This document shows, one piece after another, positions 31,526 through 43,840 of a DNA stretch of 64,000 bases; positions within the stretch are counted from its first letter, which is position 1, and each line of letters begins with the position of its first letter. Under the pieces are notes generated by a model. That model was not told the DNA's origin. It was given only the letters and a program-made list of their open reading frames with translations, and made no database searches. The translations under genes and the position numbers were made by a program. The stretch is from Meloidogyne chitwoodi (Eukaryota > Nematoda > Chromadorea > Rhabditida > Meloidogynidae), in contig JACZZP010000011.1 of assembly GCA_015183035.1 (NCBI GenBank), positions 558,001-622,000 on the forward strand, given 5' to 3'.

Positions 31526-34500
31526 ATGTTAATTTTCAATATTTTTTGTTTTTTTAGTATTTTCAACTTGTGTTTCTGGTAATTTTATTTAATTAATTAA
31601 TTTATTTAATTTATTAAGGTACTTTACTTGATTTACCATTTAATTTTGATGAAAATCAAGGCAGACGATTATTCAGACAAAGTTCTCATTGGGAAATAGA
31701 AGAAATATTTTCTTTAATTGTAAAAGATTGGAAACAAGATGTTATTTACCTAATTCAACCACCACGAATATCAAAAATACCTTGTTATTCTTATTCAAGT
31801 CTTTTTTTGGAAACAATGTTGAGAATTAAAAATAAAAATGTTCAAGTAATTTAATTATTTATTTTAATTAAAATTTTAAAAAATAAAAAGGTTATTAGCA
31901 ATCAATTTTTTCTTGGATCGCCAATTAAAGGAACAGTTCCATTTGTTCAATATAATGGAAGTTATATTATTGGAACAGAAAATATTATTAATAAATTTAT
32001 TTTGGGTAGAAATAAATTTAGTGGAGAAGAAAAATATTTAATAGAAATTTTAAAAGGATTTCATTTGTATGTTTTTTAATTTTCCAGTTGACATTTTGTC
32101 GTTATTTTTCTTAGGGACTTATATTTTTACAAACTGAGATAAATAAATTACCAAAAAAATAATTTTAATTTTTATAGGCTATTATTAAGTGATAGAATAA
32201 CACGAAACGAGAAAGGAAAAGGTGGTTTGGATTGGATGAAAGAAGATAAATTAATTCGTCGACATTTAACAGCTAATGATCCAAATATTTTTGTTAGCTT
32301 TAAAATTGGTAATAAATATTTTTTCACTCATAGAAAAGAAAATTGGGATGATTATTTTGATTCAATTGAGGATAAAAACAAAAGAAAAAAATTTATGGAA
32401 GAAAAAATTGTGAGTGAAGGAAACAAAAATTGGGACGAATTTCACAGGGAAATGAACGAATTTATTACAAATAATGTTGAAAAAAATATTAAAAATTTTG
32501 AAAATAAAGTTTTTTTGAAAATTTTAATTTATTTAAATTTAATTTTTTAATTAGATTTCTGCATATTTGGTAAAATTAAATTTTGACATAATTATCACAG
32601 AAAGTGATTTTAAAGGCCAAATAAATGAAATTGTTAAATATTTAGAGAAGAAAAAATATATTGATAAAAAGTCAAATGAGCCTAAATATATTTTAACTAA
32701 TAACCCAATTAATCCAGACGAGGTAAAAAATAAAAAAATTTTGGTTTTTTCCTGTTATTTTCCCAAATGTCCGCAAGTTTAAATCCGCAAATCTCTGAAA
32801 TGACTGATAAAATGTATAAGACAAAATTTCTTCAAAAATATGGAATTCTACATAGGGAAAAAGTTTGCAGATAAAATTAACTATTAATACTTCAATTGGA
32901 CAGTTAAATTAAAGCTCGGGACGGGAACAGGTCCCGTTTCCCGATCGCGTTTCCCGGTCCTTTTTTCCGACTTTTTTGAGATAACGGGATTAAACCGGGA
33001 TCGGGAATTCTCATTTTCCGGTCTACTCACGGTCATTTTATTTTTAAATTCCACATTTCCCGGTCTTATGTTAGTTTTCAAAAATTTCGGACTCTAATTT
33101 ACATTTGTAAAAAATATTAACAAAATGCCAAAAATTTTATAGCAATTTTTTGAAAAATTAATTTATTAAATATTCTTTAAAATATTCTTCTAAGATTGAT
33201 GCAGCTTTATTTGCCATTCTTGTTCAATTCGTTGAAACTCCATTAAACAAAAAATTTCTCAGAAAATTTTTTGGCAAAAAAATATCACTCAAAAATTTGT
33301 TTGAAAAAGAAGACAAAAATTCTGGAGAAAGTAAAGTAAATGAAACTCTTAATAATGTTAAAGAATTTAAAGACGAACAAATTGAAATTTTATATAATTT
33401 TGTAGAAAAAATTAAAAAAACTGTTTTTGGTGAAAATGTTTGGAATAAATTAAATATTAAGCCATGGATGTTAAATTTAAAAAAAGATGAGGAAATTGGT
33501 AAAAGTGAGAAATATAATGGTACTAAACTTATTAAAATTACACTTCCTTTTATATTTTTTTATTATTAAAATTATAATAATTTAATTTTAATAATATTTT
33601 GGCTTTTGAATGCGTCAATAAAATTCAAATATATAAATTAATACATTGTAAAATCTTTTCGGTGAATTTTGGGGTTAGTCCAGATGAAATCTGTACTTCT
33701 GGAAAAATCCAACTGGATTTGTCCGCCGTTGCGAACTAAAATAAATACATAAATATCAAACAAATTAAATAATTTAATATTTAAAAAAAATTAAATATTT
33801 AGGGAATTATAACATTGAAACAGATGAATTGAATGAATTTACATATTTATTAGAAAAAGATTATTTATTAACCAGAGAAGAAAAACGAAGATTAAAAAGT
33901 ATTAGAAAAATAACAAGATTAATTAAATTTAACACACTTAAACGAAAAATTAATAAAAGAAAAAAGAAAAATAAGGAAGAATTAGCATTAAATAAAATTA
34001 AAAATTATAACAATTTGATTAAAAAAATTAGAAAAAATTTAATTAAATATTTAAGAGAAAATTGGAAAACTGAAAAATATCGTAAAAAGTATGGAAATTT
34101 TGTGTTGAAAATAGCAGCAGCATATTTATGTAATTTGGGTAAAGGAAAGGCAATAGATGATGGTTGTAAGGAAAAACATTTGAAGGAATTGGAAAATTAT
34201 AAAAATGTTGAAAAAAGAAATTTTAGATTTTTATCTTGCACCGCAAAAATTAAATCTAATATTGGAGAACATGATTTGGTTAAATAATTTTTAATTTAAT
34301 AAGAAAAATTTAAATTAGATTTAAGGGGTGAAAGTAACGGTAAAGAAAAATTCAGAGTAGAAAAAATAAACTTTTTTATTTTAAACATTTTCAAATAGTT
34401 TTTATACATTCGAAAGAGCTCGAAAAGTAGTCTTAATTTAAGTTATATTCTTTAAATTTTACAAAATAAAAATAAATAAATTTATTAAAAATTGAATTAA

Positions 34501-34749
34501 ATCTTAAATAAAAAATTAAATTAAATTTAATTTAAATTTATTTTTTTGTAAATATTTAAGATAAATAATATTAAAATAATTTGTTATAATACAATTGAAG
34601 AGTATTACAATAATAAAATTATTTCTGAACGTATTAGAAATGCTATTTTCATAGCCAATGACCAGAATATAGAGAATATTACGATAGCTGAATCTAGTAA
34701 ATCATCAGAAGAAAAAATAAATAAAATTCCAGAAGATTTTGAATTTTGA
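31526..34749 (+). CDS. Secreted CDR/FAX-like (GST-fold) protein, copy B, eight exons
   Basis: Exons 31526-31556, 31619-31845, 31891-32066, 32178-32508, 32555-32722, 33195-33519, 33803-34278 and 34561-34749 join to 1923 nt (640 aa). All intron positions and phases match copy A. The thioredoxin-like part is conserved (WKQDVIYLIQPP, SSLFLETMLRIKNK, TVPFVQYNG). Exon 4 is almost unchanged, while exons 2, 3 and the charged exon 7 differ more. Exon 1 has one extra T compared with copy A, which would break the signal-peptide frame with the ancestral donor. An in-frame GTATTT donor 17 nt upstream rescues it with a shorter signal peptide (MLIFNIFCFFS). Whether that is used, or the gene is dying, cannot be told from sequence. 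Confidence 0.6.
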
Positions 34750-35609
34750 TTTTTTTTATTTTTATTTTAACAATTATAAGTATATTTACACTATAATTTT
34801 GAAAAAAGAATTTTTTTGCAATTTTTCCTTTCCTGATTTTCTTATGTTAAGAAAAAATATCAGCAAATATTGGCAATTTATTGAATTTTATTTTTATGAA
34901 AAATGAAATAAATAAATTAATAAAAATTTTCGTTTTTGTATTCTTTTATTTTTTGTTAAATTTTGGCATTGTGCCCTGGAAAGATAGACTTTCTCGGCAA
35001 TATTTCTCCTAGCTGTTTTGTTAATTAGAAAAAACCTTTTGAGAGATAAAAATTAGAACAAAAATATTAATTAAAACGGAACTAAGATTTAATTAATCAA
35101 AATACCAAAGTAATTTTCCAATAAAAATTCAATAAAAAATTCTCCAAATTAATTAAATAACTTCGAATAATACTTTAAATAAAATCAAACAATACCTCTT
35201 AATAGCTAATTTTACCAATTAAAAAAATTTATTTTTTATTTTAAAAATTAACTTATCTAAATCACCTCTAAATATTCCATCTCTAAAATAGTACTCAAGA
35301 AATCAATGCATTAATTGATTTTATTTAAAAAGAGGCATGGTATTATAAATTAAGGGATTCAGCTGACTTGCATTAAAAAAAGGTCTATTGTACTCTAACA
35401 TTATTTCCAGCTATATAACATTTTATTATATATCAGATATAGAGGAAAGAGAAACTAACGTCCTATGTACTCTTCACTCTATAACTAATTTACTAATTAA
35501 TTTTACATTAAAAAAAATTTTTTTTTCATTAATTTCTATTTATTTTATCTTTATTTAAATTTTTATATCCCCTTCACTATATATCCCTCAATAATTTTAT
35601 TTATTAATA
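34750..35609. other. Spacer between copy B and the repeat gene cluster
   Basis: No gene seen. From about 35380 on it resembles the far 5' flank of other cluster copies (for example 50210-50460): GGGATTCAGCTGA..., TATCCCCTTCACTATATATCCCTC. The duplicated unit therefore starts well upstream of the promoter block. Confidence 0.5.
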
Positions 35610-35700
35610 TCGGAAATGCCTGTGCGTCAATTACTGCCAACAACAAAGAAGTCAAGAAAAGTACTCCCCAATTTATTGTTAATAAATAGCCTCTTGATTT
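35610..35700 (+). promoter_or_regulatory. Conserved upstream block of cluster copy 1
   Basis: Reads ATGCCTGTGCGTCAATTACTG, CCAACAAC, GAAGTCAAGAAAAGTACTCC, then TTGTTAATAAATAGCCTCTT. The start codon is about 200 nt downstream. It is shared with copies 2, 3 and 4 in near-identical form and is the most conserved non-coding sequence of the family. TTAATAAATA could be the TATA-like element. Confidence 0.65.
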
Positions 35701-37314
35701 AACTAAAAATCCATTCATTTATCTCAGAATTTTCCCTCTTCAATCAATTAAATAAATTTATTTAAATATTATTTAGCCATTAGAAAAAATTAAATTTAGT
35801 ATAATTTAGTTTTAATTAAAAATTTAAGTGAAATTCCAAAGAATATTTTTTTTTTAAATATTTTTCAGAAATTTGTAATTGAAAAAAGATTTAAATAAAA
35901 TGATTATTTCAAATTCTTTAAAATTTCTTTTGTTATTTTTTGTTTTATTTTTACTTCAACAAATGACTGTGGGAATGAACCCTCCTAGTAAATTTAAAAT
36001 AAAATTAATTTAAAATTAATATATATTTTTAATTTTTTACCCGGATATCCAAAAAAATTAAGTAAAATATTTAAAATATTTTATTTTATTTCATCTAACT
36101 TCAAAATCTAAATTTTAAGAAAAATTATTTTTGGAAAACCCAATAAAACTAACTTTAGAAAAAATTTTAATATTCGTTTTAATAAATTTGTAATAATTTT
36201 TTAAATAAAGTTAAAATAATTAAAAATTAATATGTAGGAGAACTTCGAACAGGAAAGGGTCAATTGAGAGAACCTAGAAGACCAAAAATAAATTTTTCTC
36301 TTACCGAACTGTCTTTTATTCTTCGTATTTTGGATTCTTTTGAAGTGGAAGATTTGTATATATATGAACATACATTACAAGATTTTCTTAAAGTAAAAGG
36401 AGATGAATTAATAGGAATAATATATCAAAATGATCAACAAAATCTTCAAGTGATTCTTCCAATTATAAATAGAACGTATGCAAAAATAAATTGGGTATTC
36501 TTTTAAAATAAAAACTAAGAGTTAAAAATGGCTTTCCTAGAATATCGTTAATTTTCCGATTCGAATTTTAATTTTTTTGTCTCAAAACAAGGATCGTCTC
36601 TATGGGGCCGTAGGTTAAAAAGAGAGTAAGGGTTAACCAACCCTATATTTTACCCATAGGTTAAAATGCGAGTAGCACTAACTCTGGGTTCGGAATCAAA
36701 ATAACACTGAGTTGAGGGTAAAAACCAACCTTTAGCTTAGAAAGCGAATAACGGGTTGATTTACCTCTAGTTGCGGGTGAAATGGCAATCCTCATCCAAT
36801 GAGCGGATTTTCTAATTGCTCTAACTCTGCTTGAAAATTTTTTTAATTTCAAAATAAGTGCCCAATTATTTATACCTATAATTTATTTAATTAAATAAAT
36901 TAATTTAAAATTTTTAAGTTATGTAAACATTTTGATAAACATCTGACAAATTATCACAATGAAATTACGAGGTATTACGATATAGAAGTAGAATATCCAA
37001 ATAATCAAACCAGCCAGGATAGAGCTGATTTTATTTATCATAGGTTTATTGATGTTAAAAGTTTTAAGACAGAAATAGATTATAAAGAATTATTGAAACA
37101 ATATAAATATTTTATGAGAGATGATGGTAATGGTCAATATTCACTCGATTTGTTTAAATTGAGGGGAATGAGGTAAATAAATATTTTTAATTTCATAAAA
37201 ATTTTAGTTTATATACCTTAAATTGGAAAAATATAAGGGTTTTTTACTTAAATAATAGGATTGCTCTAAATCCTGCTTTAAAACACGACATAACTTTTTA
37301 TTAAATATTTCATT

Positions 37315-37485
37315 GATAGTTTAGGGTTAGCCACTTAGTCTAAAGTTAAGTTGTTTCCCGTCGAGGGGAAGATCACGGGAAACTTTTCAGGGAATTTTGG
37401 AACGGAGAGTTATGGAGAAAATTTAAAAAATAGATCAAAATTCCCCGGAATTCGGGGACAGGAGCGGAGAATAACCCTAGTCTAT
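37315..37485. repeat. GC-rich MITE-like element in intron 3 of copy 1
   Basis: Starts TTAGGGTTA and ends AATAACCCTAG with CCCGT...ACGGG-type inner repeats. A diverged counterpart lies in the same intron of copy 4 (51868-51985: GGGGGACCACAGGAAACTTT), so the insertion predates that duplication. Confidence 0.45.
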
Positions 37486-38093
37486 AACAAACAGTTTATC
37501 CTACAGAGTAGAAAGGACTTTTTTTAATTTTTATAAAAATTTAGTAACAGACAAATCCAACTTCTGGATGTTCTACTATATCCATATAATACAGAAAAAA
37601 ATATATTATTTTTATATTATTTATATGCAATAATACGACTACTTGTAATATCTTTTATAGAAAAACATGCAAATGTTATTATAACAAATATAAATTTATT
37701 CAATTCATCAGTGTAAGTTTTGTTTAATTATGGTAATAAAATGGTTTTCTGACTAAATATTCAAGTTGCATTTACTTAATTAATTTAAACAAAATAATTT
37801 TAAAAAAATTGTCTAAATAATATTTTAGACAACAACCCAAAAGTCAAATTTCAATTTTTGAGTATATTAAAAGACTTGATGATTGATGTTTACGGAACTA
37901 AATTATACAATACTTTGCATGGATTACACATTTTTAGTAAATATATTTTTTTAAATATTTTTTAAATAGAAGAAATGTTGGGATAACCTAATTTAGATTA
38001 ATGGGTTCGAATACCCTCTCTAATAAAAGTACCCCTTGAAAAGTTAGAAAATTCTAGAATATATATAGACTCTTTTAAGTTAAGGGATTGGAG

Positions 38094-38205
38094 CAGTGTT
38101 TTCTCCGGACCGGCCTTTTTCGGTTATAAAAATGACCTGACCAGAGAAGCCCGTTCAGGTCAGGTCACTTTTAGTCATGACCGAAACCCGGTTAGGAGAA
38201 CACTG
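38094..38205. mobile_element. 112-nt hAT MITE in intron 5 of copy 1, perfect 8-bp TSD
   Basis: Inverted ends CAGTGTTTTCTCC ... GGAGAACACTG with a palindromic interior (ACCTGACC / GGTCAGGT). GATTGGAG is duplicated at 38086-38093 and 38206-38213. The corresponding intron of copy 4 lacks it. Confidence 0.85.
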
Positions 38206-39477
38206 GATTGGAGGATAGAATCACCTATTATTCTACGTTAATTATTTAAGATATTCTTGATAAATATGGTAGTGATTTTATTAATACGATTGATATAACT
38301 GAAAGTTTTGCTGGAAAAATTCAAGTGGAATTTGAGATTGCTAGTTATGAAGAGATGAAATTTATTAATCCTTATATGCCATTGTTATTTAAAATTCAAA
38401 GTAATTTTACTTTTTTTAAGACTTTAAAAATAAAATAAATTAATATTTAAGAACCTGAAGATTCCAATATAATAACTAAAGAAGAATGTAGTCAATTACT
38501 AGATTATCGCATAGCATATCTTTTAAGTTATTTTAATTTATACAAAATTTACTATTCTCAATATCTTTCAAATAATGTCAACCTTCGTAATAACATAGAG
38601 GAATGTTTTATAAATCCATCATTAATTAGATCATTGGCGCTTTTTAAAGATTTTTCTTATGATTCTAGTCGAAATGAATTTATTAATTATGAAGGACATT
38701 TAATTCCACCAAAAATAAGACCGGTTAAATTCTTTTAAAATTTACTAATATTTCATTAATTCTTTAACAGATTTATATTCCAAATCCAGATCTTAGAGAA
38801 GGTACAAGTGGAGGTAATGATGGCAATCAAGGTGACGTTGGAGCATCAAGTAGTCATCAAGGAGAATCTAGTAGTCATCAAGAAGCTGGGCCTAGTAGTG
38901 GAAGACGCCGTTCTCGTGAAGGCGGAAATGGAGGTTCTCGTACCCGCGGTCGTCAAGGTAGAAATGGTGGTAATGGAAGTGGAGGATCCCATGGAAGAGG
39001 TCGTAATGGTGACGGTAATGGGGGTGGAAACGGAAGTGAAAATTGATGAGAGAAAAAAATTGTGTATTCCGAAAAGGATTTTTATTTAAAAAATTATTTT
39101 AAATTTTTATTTTTTTCATTTTCTAATTTTTTTTCTTCTTTCCAAGTAGTTAGTTCTGAAGGCAAATCCTCCCCAAATCCTCGTACATTTATTTAAAACT
39201 TTTAAAAAGTAAAAATAATTAGAGTCAGAAATTTAAAGTCGATTTTTGATTCAAATTTATTTTACTTTTCACTAAATTTTCAACAGTCAAAAATAGTTTT
39301 TCTTTTTCAAAAAATTGTGTTTTTTGTTCTTCACAGAATTTTTTTTGTAGTTTTATTTTCGATATATGTAAAATATTTTTTAACACTTTCCATTTATACT
39401 ATTTATCAATTTTATTTTTTAACTAAATATTTTATTTAAATTTACAAAAAAACCTCTGACATTTTTGACCGTCATGT

Positions 39478-39620
39478 TCATTTTCTCGGCATTTATTCCC
39501 CCGAGCATTTTTGACAAAATTTTTTCTATAAAATTTATTTTTGATTTGTTGTCTTTAATGATATATTATAGCTTTACTAATTAATATTCCCAATATTGGA
39601 GAAGAGTACCTAGAAACTTG
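39478..39620 (+). promoter_or_regulatory. Conserved downstream hairpin block after copy 1
   Basis: CTCGG (39485) and CCGAG (39501) form a short stem around CATTTATTCCC. It is followed by GCATTTTTGA and a conserved TTAATATTCC.AATATTGGAG tail. The same block follows copies 2, 4 and 6. It may be a 3' processing or boundary signal, or simply the conserved edge of the duplicated unit. Confidence 0.55.
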
Positions 39621-40026
39621 TGTTAATATATTAGGTAGAATCAGTGGTAGACTGCCATATTAACCAATTATTTAAGTTTAGCTGATCTAAAAGGTCTGTC
39701 TTTGTATTGTTAAAGACTTAAACCTCTAACCGAGTCTATTCCTTATACAAATCAACAAAACAAATTTAATTGTGATCTTCATAAATTCTTTATTCTCTTA
39801 CTCGAATATTAAAAGAATTTTTTAATTTTATATATTTATTTTATTTAAATTAAAAAAAAAGAAATCGATTTTACGGGCATTCTTAAGACATCAATTACCA
39901 TTTTATGTTTTAATTTATAAAATATGTCTAATAAAAATAGAGACGAAGGATAAAAAATTTTCCAATTTTTTTATCCTTCACTTTATAAATTAAAATAATT
40001 TCATTTTTGAAATCGCCGCTTTCCAT

Positions 40027-40110
40027 AATGCCTGTGCGTCAATACTGCCAACAATAATATGAAGTCAAGAAAAGTACTCCCCTAATTCTTTGTTAATAAA
40101 TAGCCTCTTC
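40027..40110 (+). promoter_or_regulatory. Conserved upstream block of cluster copy 2
   Basis: ATGCCTGTGCGTCAATACTG, CCAACAATAATATGAAGTCAAG, AAAAGTACTCCCC and TTTGTTAATAAATAGCCTCTT, as in copies 1, 3 and 4. The start codon lies about 210 nt downstream. Confidence 0.65.
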
Positions 40111-40319
40111 ATTTCTCTAAAGATTCATTAAATTTTTCAAAATATCACATTTTCTATCCTCAATTAGGTAAATTTATCTGACTATTATATGGCCATTTAA
40201 AAATTAGTTATAAATTTACTTTTAATTAAAGAGAATTTCTGTTAAATTCCAAAGCATATTTAATTTTATAAAAAATATTTTTCAGAAATTTGTTATTGAA
40301 AAAATTTTTTAATAATAAA

Positions 40320-43013
40320 ATGATTATTTCAAATTTTTTGAAATTTCTTTTATTATTTTTTGTTTTTTATTTACTTCAAAATAAGACTTTTGGAATGCGC
40401 AATGTTCCTGGTAAATTTAAAATAAAATAAAATTTAAATGAATATTTATTTATTTATTTTTCTTTACCTGGAAATTAAAAAAAATTAAACAAAATAAAAT
40501 AGTTTTATTTTATTTATTAATAAAAATAGTTAGAATGCAAACTGGTCGTGGTCAATCACCTGGCAACCTAAATGTGTTTTCACTTACAGAATTGTCTTTA
40601 TTAATGAAAATTTTGGACAAAATAGAAATAATTTATGTATACAGAACTAATGATAAAACAATTCAAGAAATTCTTGTTGAAAAAAAAAATGAATTATTAA
40701 ATGAAGTTGGATTGTCTGGAAATCAAAATTTAACAAATATTGATTCAAAGATTACGAGGGCAAGTATTTTTTTTAATTAATTTAGTGAGTTTAAGGTTAT
40801 TTTAATGAAGGTTATCTGAGAGTTATAGTACCATTGTGTAAAATAGCAGAAAATTTACCAAAAAACCGCAATTCTTGTTTATGTAATTGTTGTCGCTCAG
40901 ATTGTCCCGGGCACGCCCATTCCAATTTTAAATAATATAAAAGAATCTGGCAGATATAATAATAACTTTTTTAATTTTTTAAAACAATTGTATATAAATA
41001 AAACAAATTTAAAGATGATTCGTTATTTTGAAGATGTTCTTGTCAATTATCAAGAGCAATTAAATACATACATAAACAGAATAAGAAACAACAGACTTGA
41101 AAAACTTCGTTTTATCAATAAAAAATTGGTTGATTATAGAAATATAAATAATAATTTTGAGCAAATTTTGATAAATTGTGAATTAGATATAAATAATTTA
41201 CCACATAATTATTTGGAAATTGTGCAGAATCATGGCTTTAATATAAATGATTTACCAAATAATTATTTGGAAATTGTTAGGGATTATAACCTAAATATAA
41301 CTGAATTACCAACTCAACATAATCAAATTGGCAACAATATTCCTGCTACATTAGAAAACCTTAGGTTAGTAAAATTAAAAATTTTTTAATTAAGATTTTT
41401 ATTTAAAATATAAGAATAGTTATTAATTAAGGATAAATGTGTAGAAAATTGGAAAAATATTTAAAATATTTAGGAATGAAGAATTAAATCAACTTGTGCG
41501 ATTTTTACAACCAATTTCACAAAAAGAAAAAAATTTATTTTATTACAGTAAATTATATGTATTAACAAGAACACTTTTCAAGTTATTTATCAAAGATTGG
41601 ACAAATTTTTATTTCTTACTCTTCAAAGACAGAGAGTAAGTTTTTAAAAAAAGTTATATTATTTTTTGATACAAAATTTATCTTTTTTAAATTAAATAAA
41701 TTTTTGAAAATATTTATATTTATTTTTTAGAGTACAAATATCAATTCCTGATTATTTTGCTTGTTTTGATGAATTAGAATTATCATACAATGATTTGTAT
41801 GAAAAATTTACCAATGAAGTAACAATTTTCAATTTAATCCAAAATAATCAAGGTAATTTTGCTTTTAAATGAAAAATATTTTTTAATTTTTCTTTTAAAA
41901 TGTTCAGTAAATATACAAACATTACAAGAAGAAGAAGCTATTTTTATTAATTATTTTTCCGTTCGTGTTCAACGTGACGAATCATATGAGAATGAAAATA
42001 ATTTTAGCAATTATCTACCACTTTTTTATTTGTTCACAAGTAATTTAATTATAATAATTTTTTTTGAAATTATTTAAAATAAAAATTTTTTTAGAATCTA
42101 CTGATACTATGAATATAACTTCTCAGCAACTTGCAACTCTTAATCAATTTCTAATTCTTAATAAACCAAATACATACAATCTATACCCTCTCTACTATTC
42201 TCAAAATGTTTTTAATGGTCAAGATGGTCTTAAAGAAAAATTGCTAGAATATTATATAATTCCACAATTAATTGAACAAATGACAACACAAATTAATAAT
42301 AATAATTTAGTATATAACACCAATTTATTGGAACAAATTAATTTGGAGGCAGATATCTATTTTCCACCACAGATTAGAGAGGTTTTTTTTTATTTAATGA
42401 TCGAAACATTTGAACAACACTGTTTGAGCATTTTATAAAACGGTAATTAAAACTTGAGATCGAGAAAATGCTAAAATCAAATTCAAATAATTTGTAAAAA
42501 AAATGGCAAATATTTGATTTTGGCCGATCTCTAGTTCAAACGATATTGCTCAAATTAAATCGACAAATTTATATATAGATCTTTCGGTTTACTACAAAAA
42601 ACTAATTTTAGGATAAAATATTTTTTTACATTTTTATTTTATTAAAAATGGTCAAATTTAAAAAGGGTAAAATTCCCAAGGAATGCCTTTATTTTGGTTT
42701 ATTACAAAAAATACTTTTATAATGAAATTTATTAATCTCTGAGCACTTTTAGAAGTTTTTTTGTTACAATAAAGCAAAAAATATAATTATAATTTAAATA
42801 ATCTCAAATATTTTTTAGATTATTATTCCAAATTTTGATGGAGCATCAAGTAGTCAACAAGGAGAAACAAGTACTGGCCATCAAGGAGATGAACCTGGGC
42901 ATAGCAGACGTCGTCAACGTGACGGAAATGGTAATGGTAGCAATAGAGGTCCTCGTACACGTGGTCGTCCTAATAGCGGTGGTAATGGTAGTGGGAGGTC
43001 CCGTGGACATTGA
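40320..43013 (+). pseudogene. Cluster family copy 2, exon-3 repeat expansion, probable frameshift
   Basis: Exons 40320-40410, 40530-40763, 41015-41364, 41474-41635, 41731-41852, 41908-42039, 42095-42381 and 42819-43013. The signal peptide and LTELS exon-2 motif are kept. Exon 3 is longest in the family (350 nt) because an 18-residue unit (LDINNLPHNYLEIVQNHG) is repeated about two and a half times. The only donor at the end of exon 2 leaves phase 1 where all other copies have phase 0, so one extra base (AGGGCAAGTA) probably breaks the frame. The tail exon stops at TGA 43011. The family-type tail NGGNGSEN follows in frame to 43043, so the end is truncated by a point change. Closest relative is copy 3. 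Confidence 0.7.
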
Positions 43014-43482
43014 CGTAATGGTGGTAACGGCAGTGAAAATTGATAAAAAATTGTGTATGCCGGAAAGACCTTTATTTATTTTAAATTTCCTTTCTTTTTA
43101 TTATTTTTAAAAATTTAATTTTCATTATTTTGCATTTCAATCTATTTTTTTTTCGAATTCTTTTCACAGTTATGAAGGCAAAAGTCAGCAAACTTTATTA
43201 TTAAATTGTTTTTTCATAAAACCTTTTAACATAAAATATTTCAAAAAATAGAATGTATAAGATAAAAACTAAAGTAGTCTTTTACTCTTTAAAAGTTGTG
43301 GATAAATTTTTCAGTCATTTCCTCCATAATTGAAAATATTTGTTTGATCAGCTATTCTCTCTTTGGATACTATTCTGTTATATCAATTCTTTTTATTTCA
43401 TGCTATTTATTATTTTTATTTTTTAACTTTATTTTATTTAAAATTATCACAATGACCTCTGACATTGTTGACCGTCATGTTC

Positions 43483-43620
43483 ATTTTCTCGGCTTTTATT
43501 CCCTCGAGCATTTTTGATAAAAAATTTTATATAAAATTTTTTTTGATTTATCGTCTTTAACTATATAACTTTATTAATTAATATTCCAATATTGGAGAAA
43601 GGTAGCAATGGAGGAACTTG
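43483..43620 (+). promoter_or_regulatory. Conserved downstream hairpin block after copy 2
   Basis: CTCGGCTTTTATTCCCTCGAG (43488-43508) keeps the stem with a changed base pair. It is followed by GCATTTTTGATAAAA and TTAATATTCCAATATTGGAG. A preceding GACCGTCATGTTCATTTT is shared with copy 1. Confidence 0.55.
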
Positions 43621-43840
43621 TCTAAAAAATATAAGTATTATAGTAGTTAGTGATAAACTTAGCCAACAATATGTACAAGTAAATTTAAAAATTTTTTAAA
43701 AAAGTTTATTTTTGTATTTTTTCTTTTTTTGGACATTAATAAATAACAAAGAAAATATAAATCAAAATATAAATTTTAATATAAATTATTTTAAATTTTT
43801 ATTTCATTTTCAAATTTTTATCATTTTCCTAGTCACAATA

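Larger units (their letters stand above)
35900..39046 (+). pseudogene. Cluster family copy 1, eight exons, frameshift in exon 5
   Basis: Exons 35900-35987, 36238-36494, 36919-37172, 37545-37712, 37829-37936, 38251-38400, 38452-38723 and 38771-39046. Exon 1 is a signal peptide (MIISNSLKFLLLFFVLFLLQ). Exon 2 carries the FSLTELSFILRILDS motif. Exon 3 begins LCKHFDKHL and exon 4 has LFLYYLYAIIRLLVISFI. Exon 7 has the PEDSNIITKEE...IPPKIRP pattern. Exon 8 is the Ser/Gly/Arg tail (SSSHQGESSSHQEAGPSSGR, then RG repeats). Compared with copy 4, exon 5 lacks two bases around 37882 (LDD then TGA), which kills the frame. All other exons are open. Role unknown; no domain is recognised. Two MITEs sit in its introns. 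Confidence 0.75.

Noticed and set aside
36661..36852. 63-codon open frame on the minus strand in intron 2 of copy 1
   Set aside because: Sits in a non-conserved intron insertion, with no homologue in the other copies.
38808..39089. Val/Glu-rich open frame over exon 8 of copy 1 (and similar frames at 42835 and 59575)
   Set aside because: Shadow frames of the repetitive tail exon. The true frame is fixed by splice phase and shared motifs.
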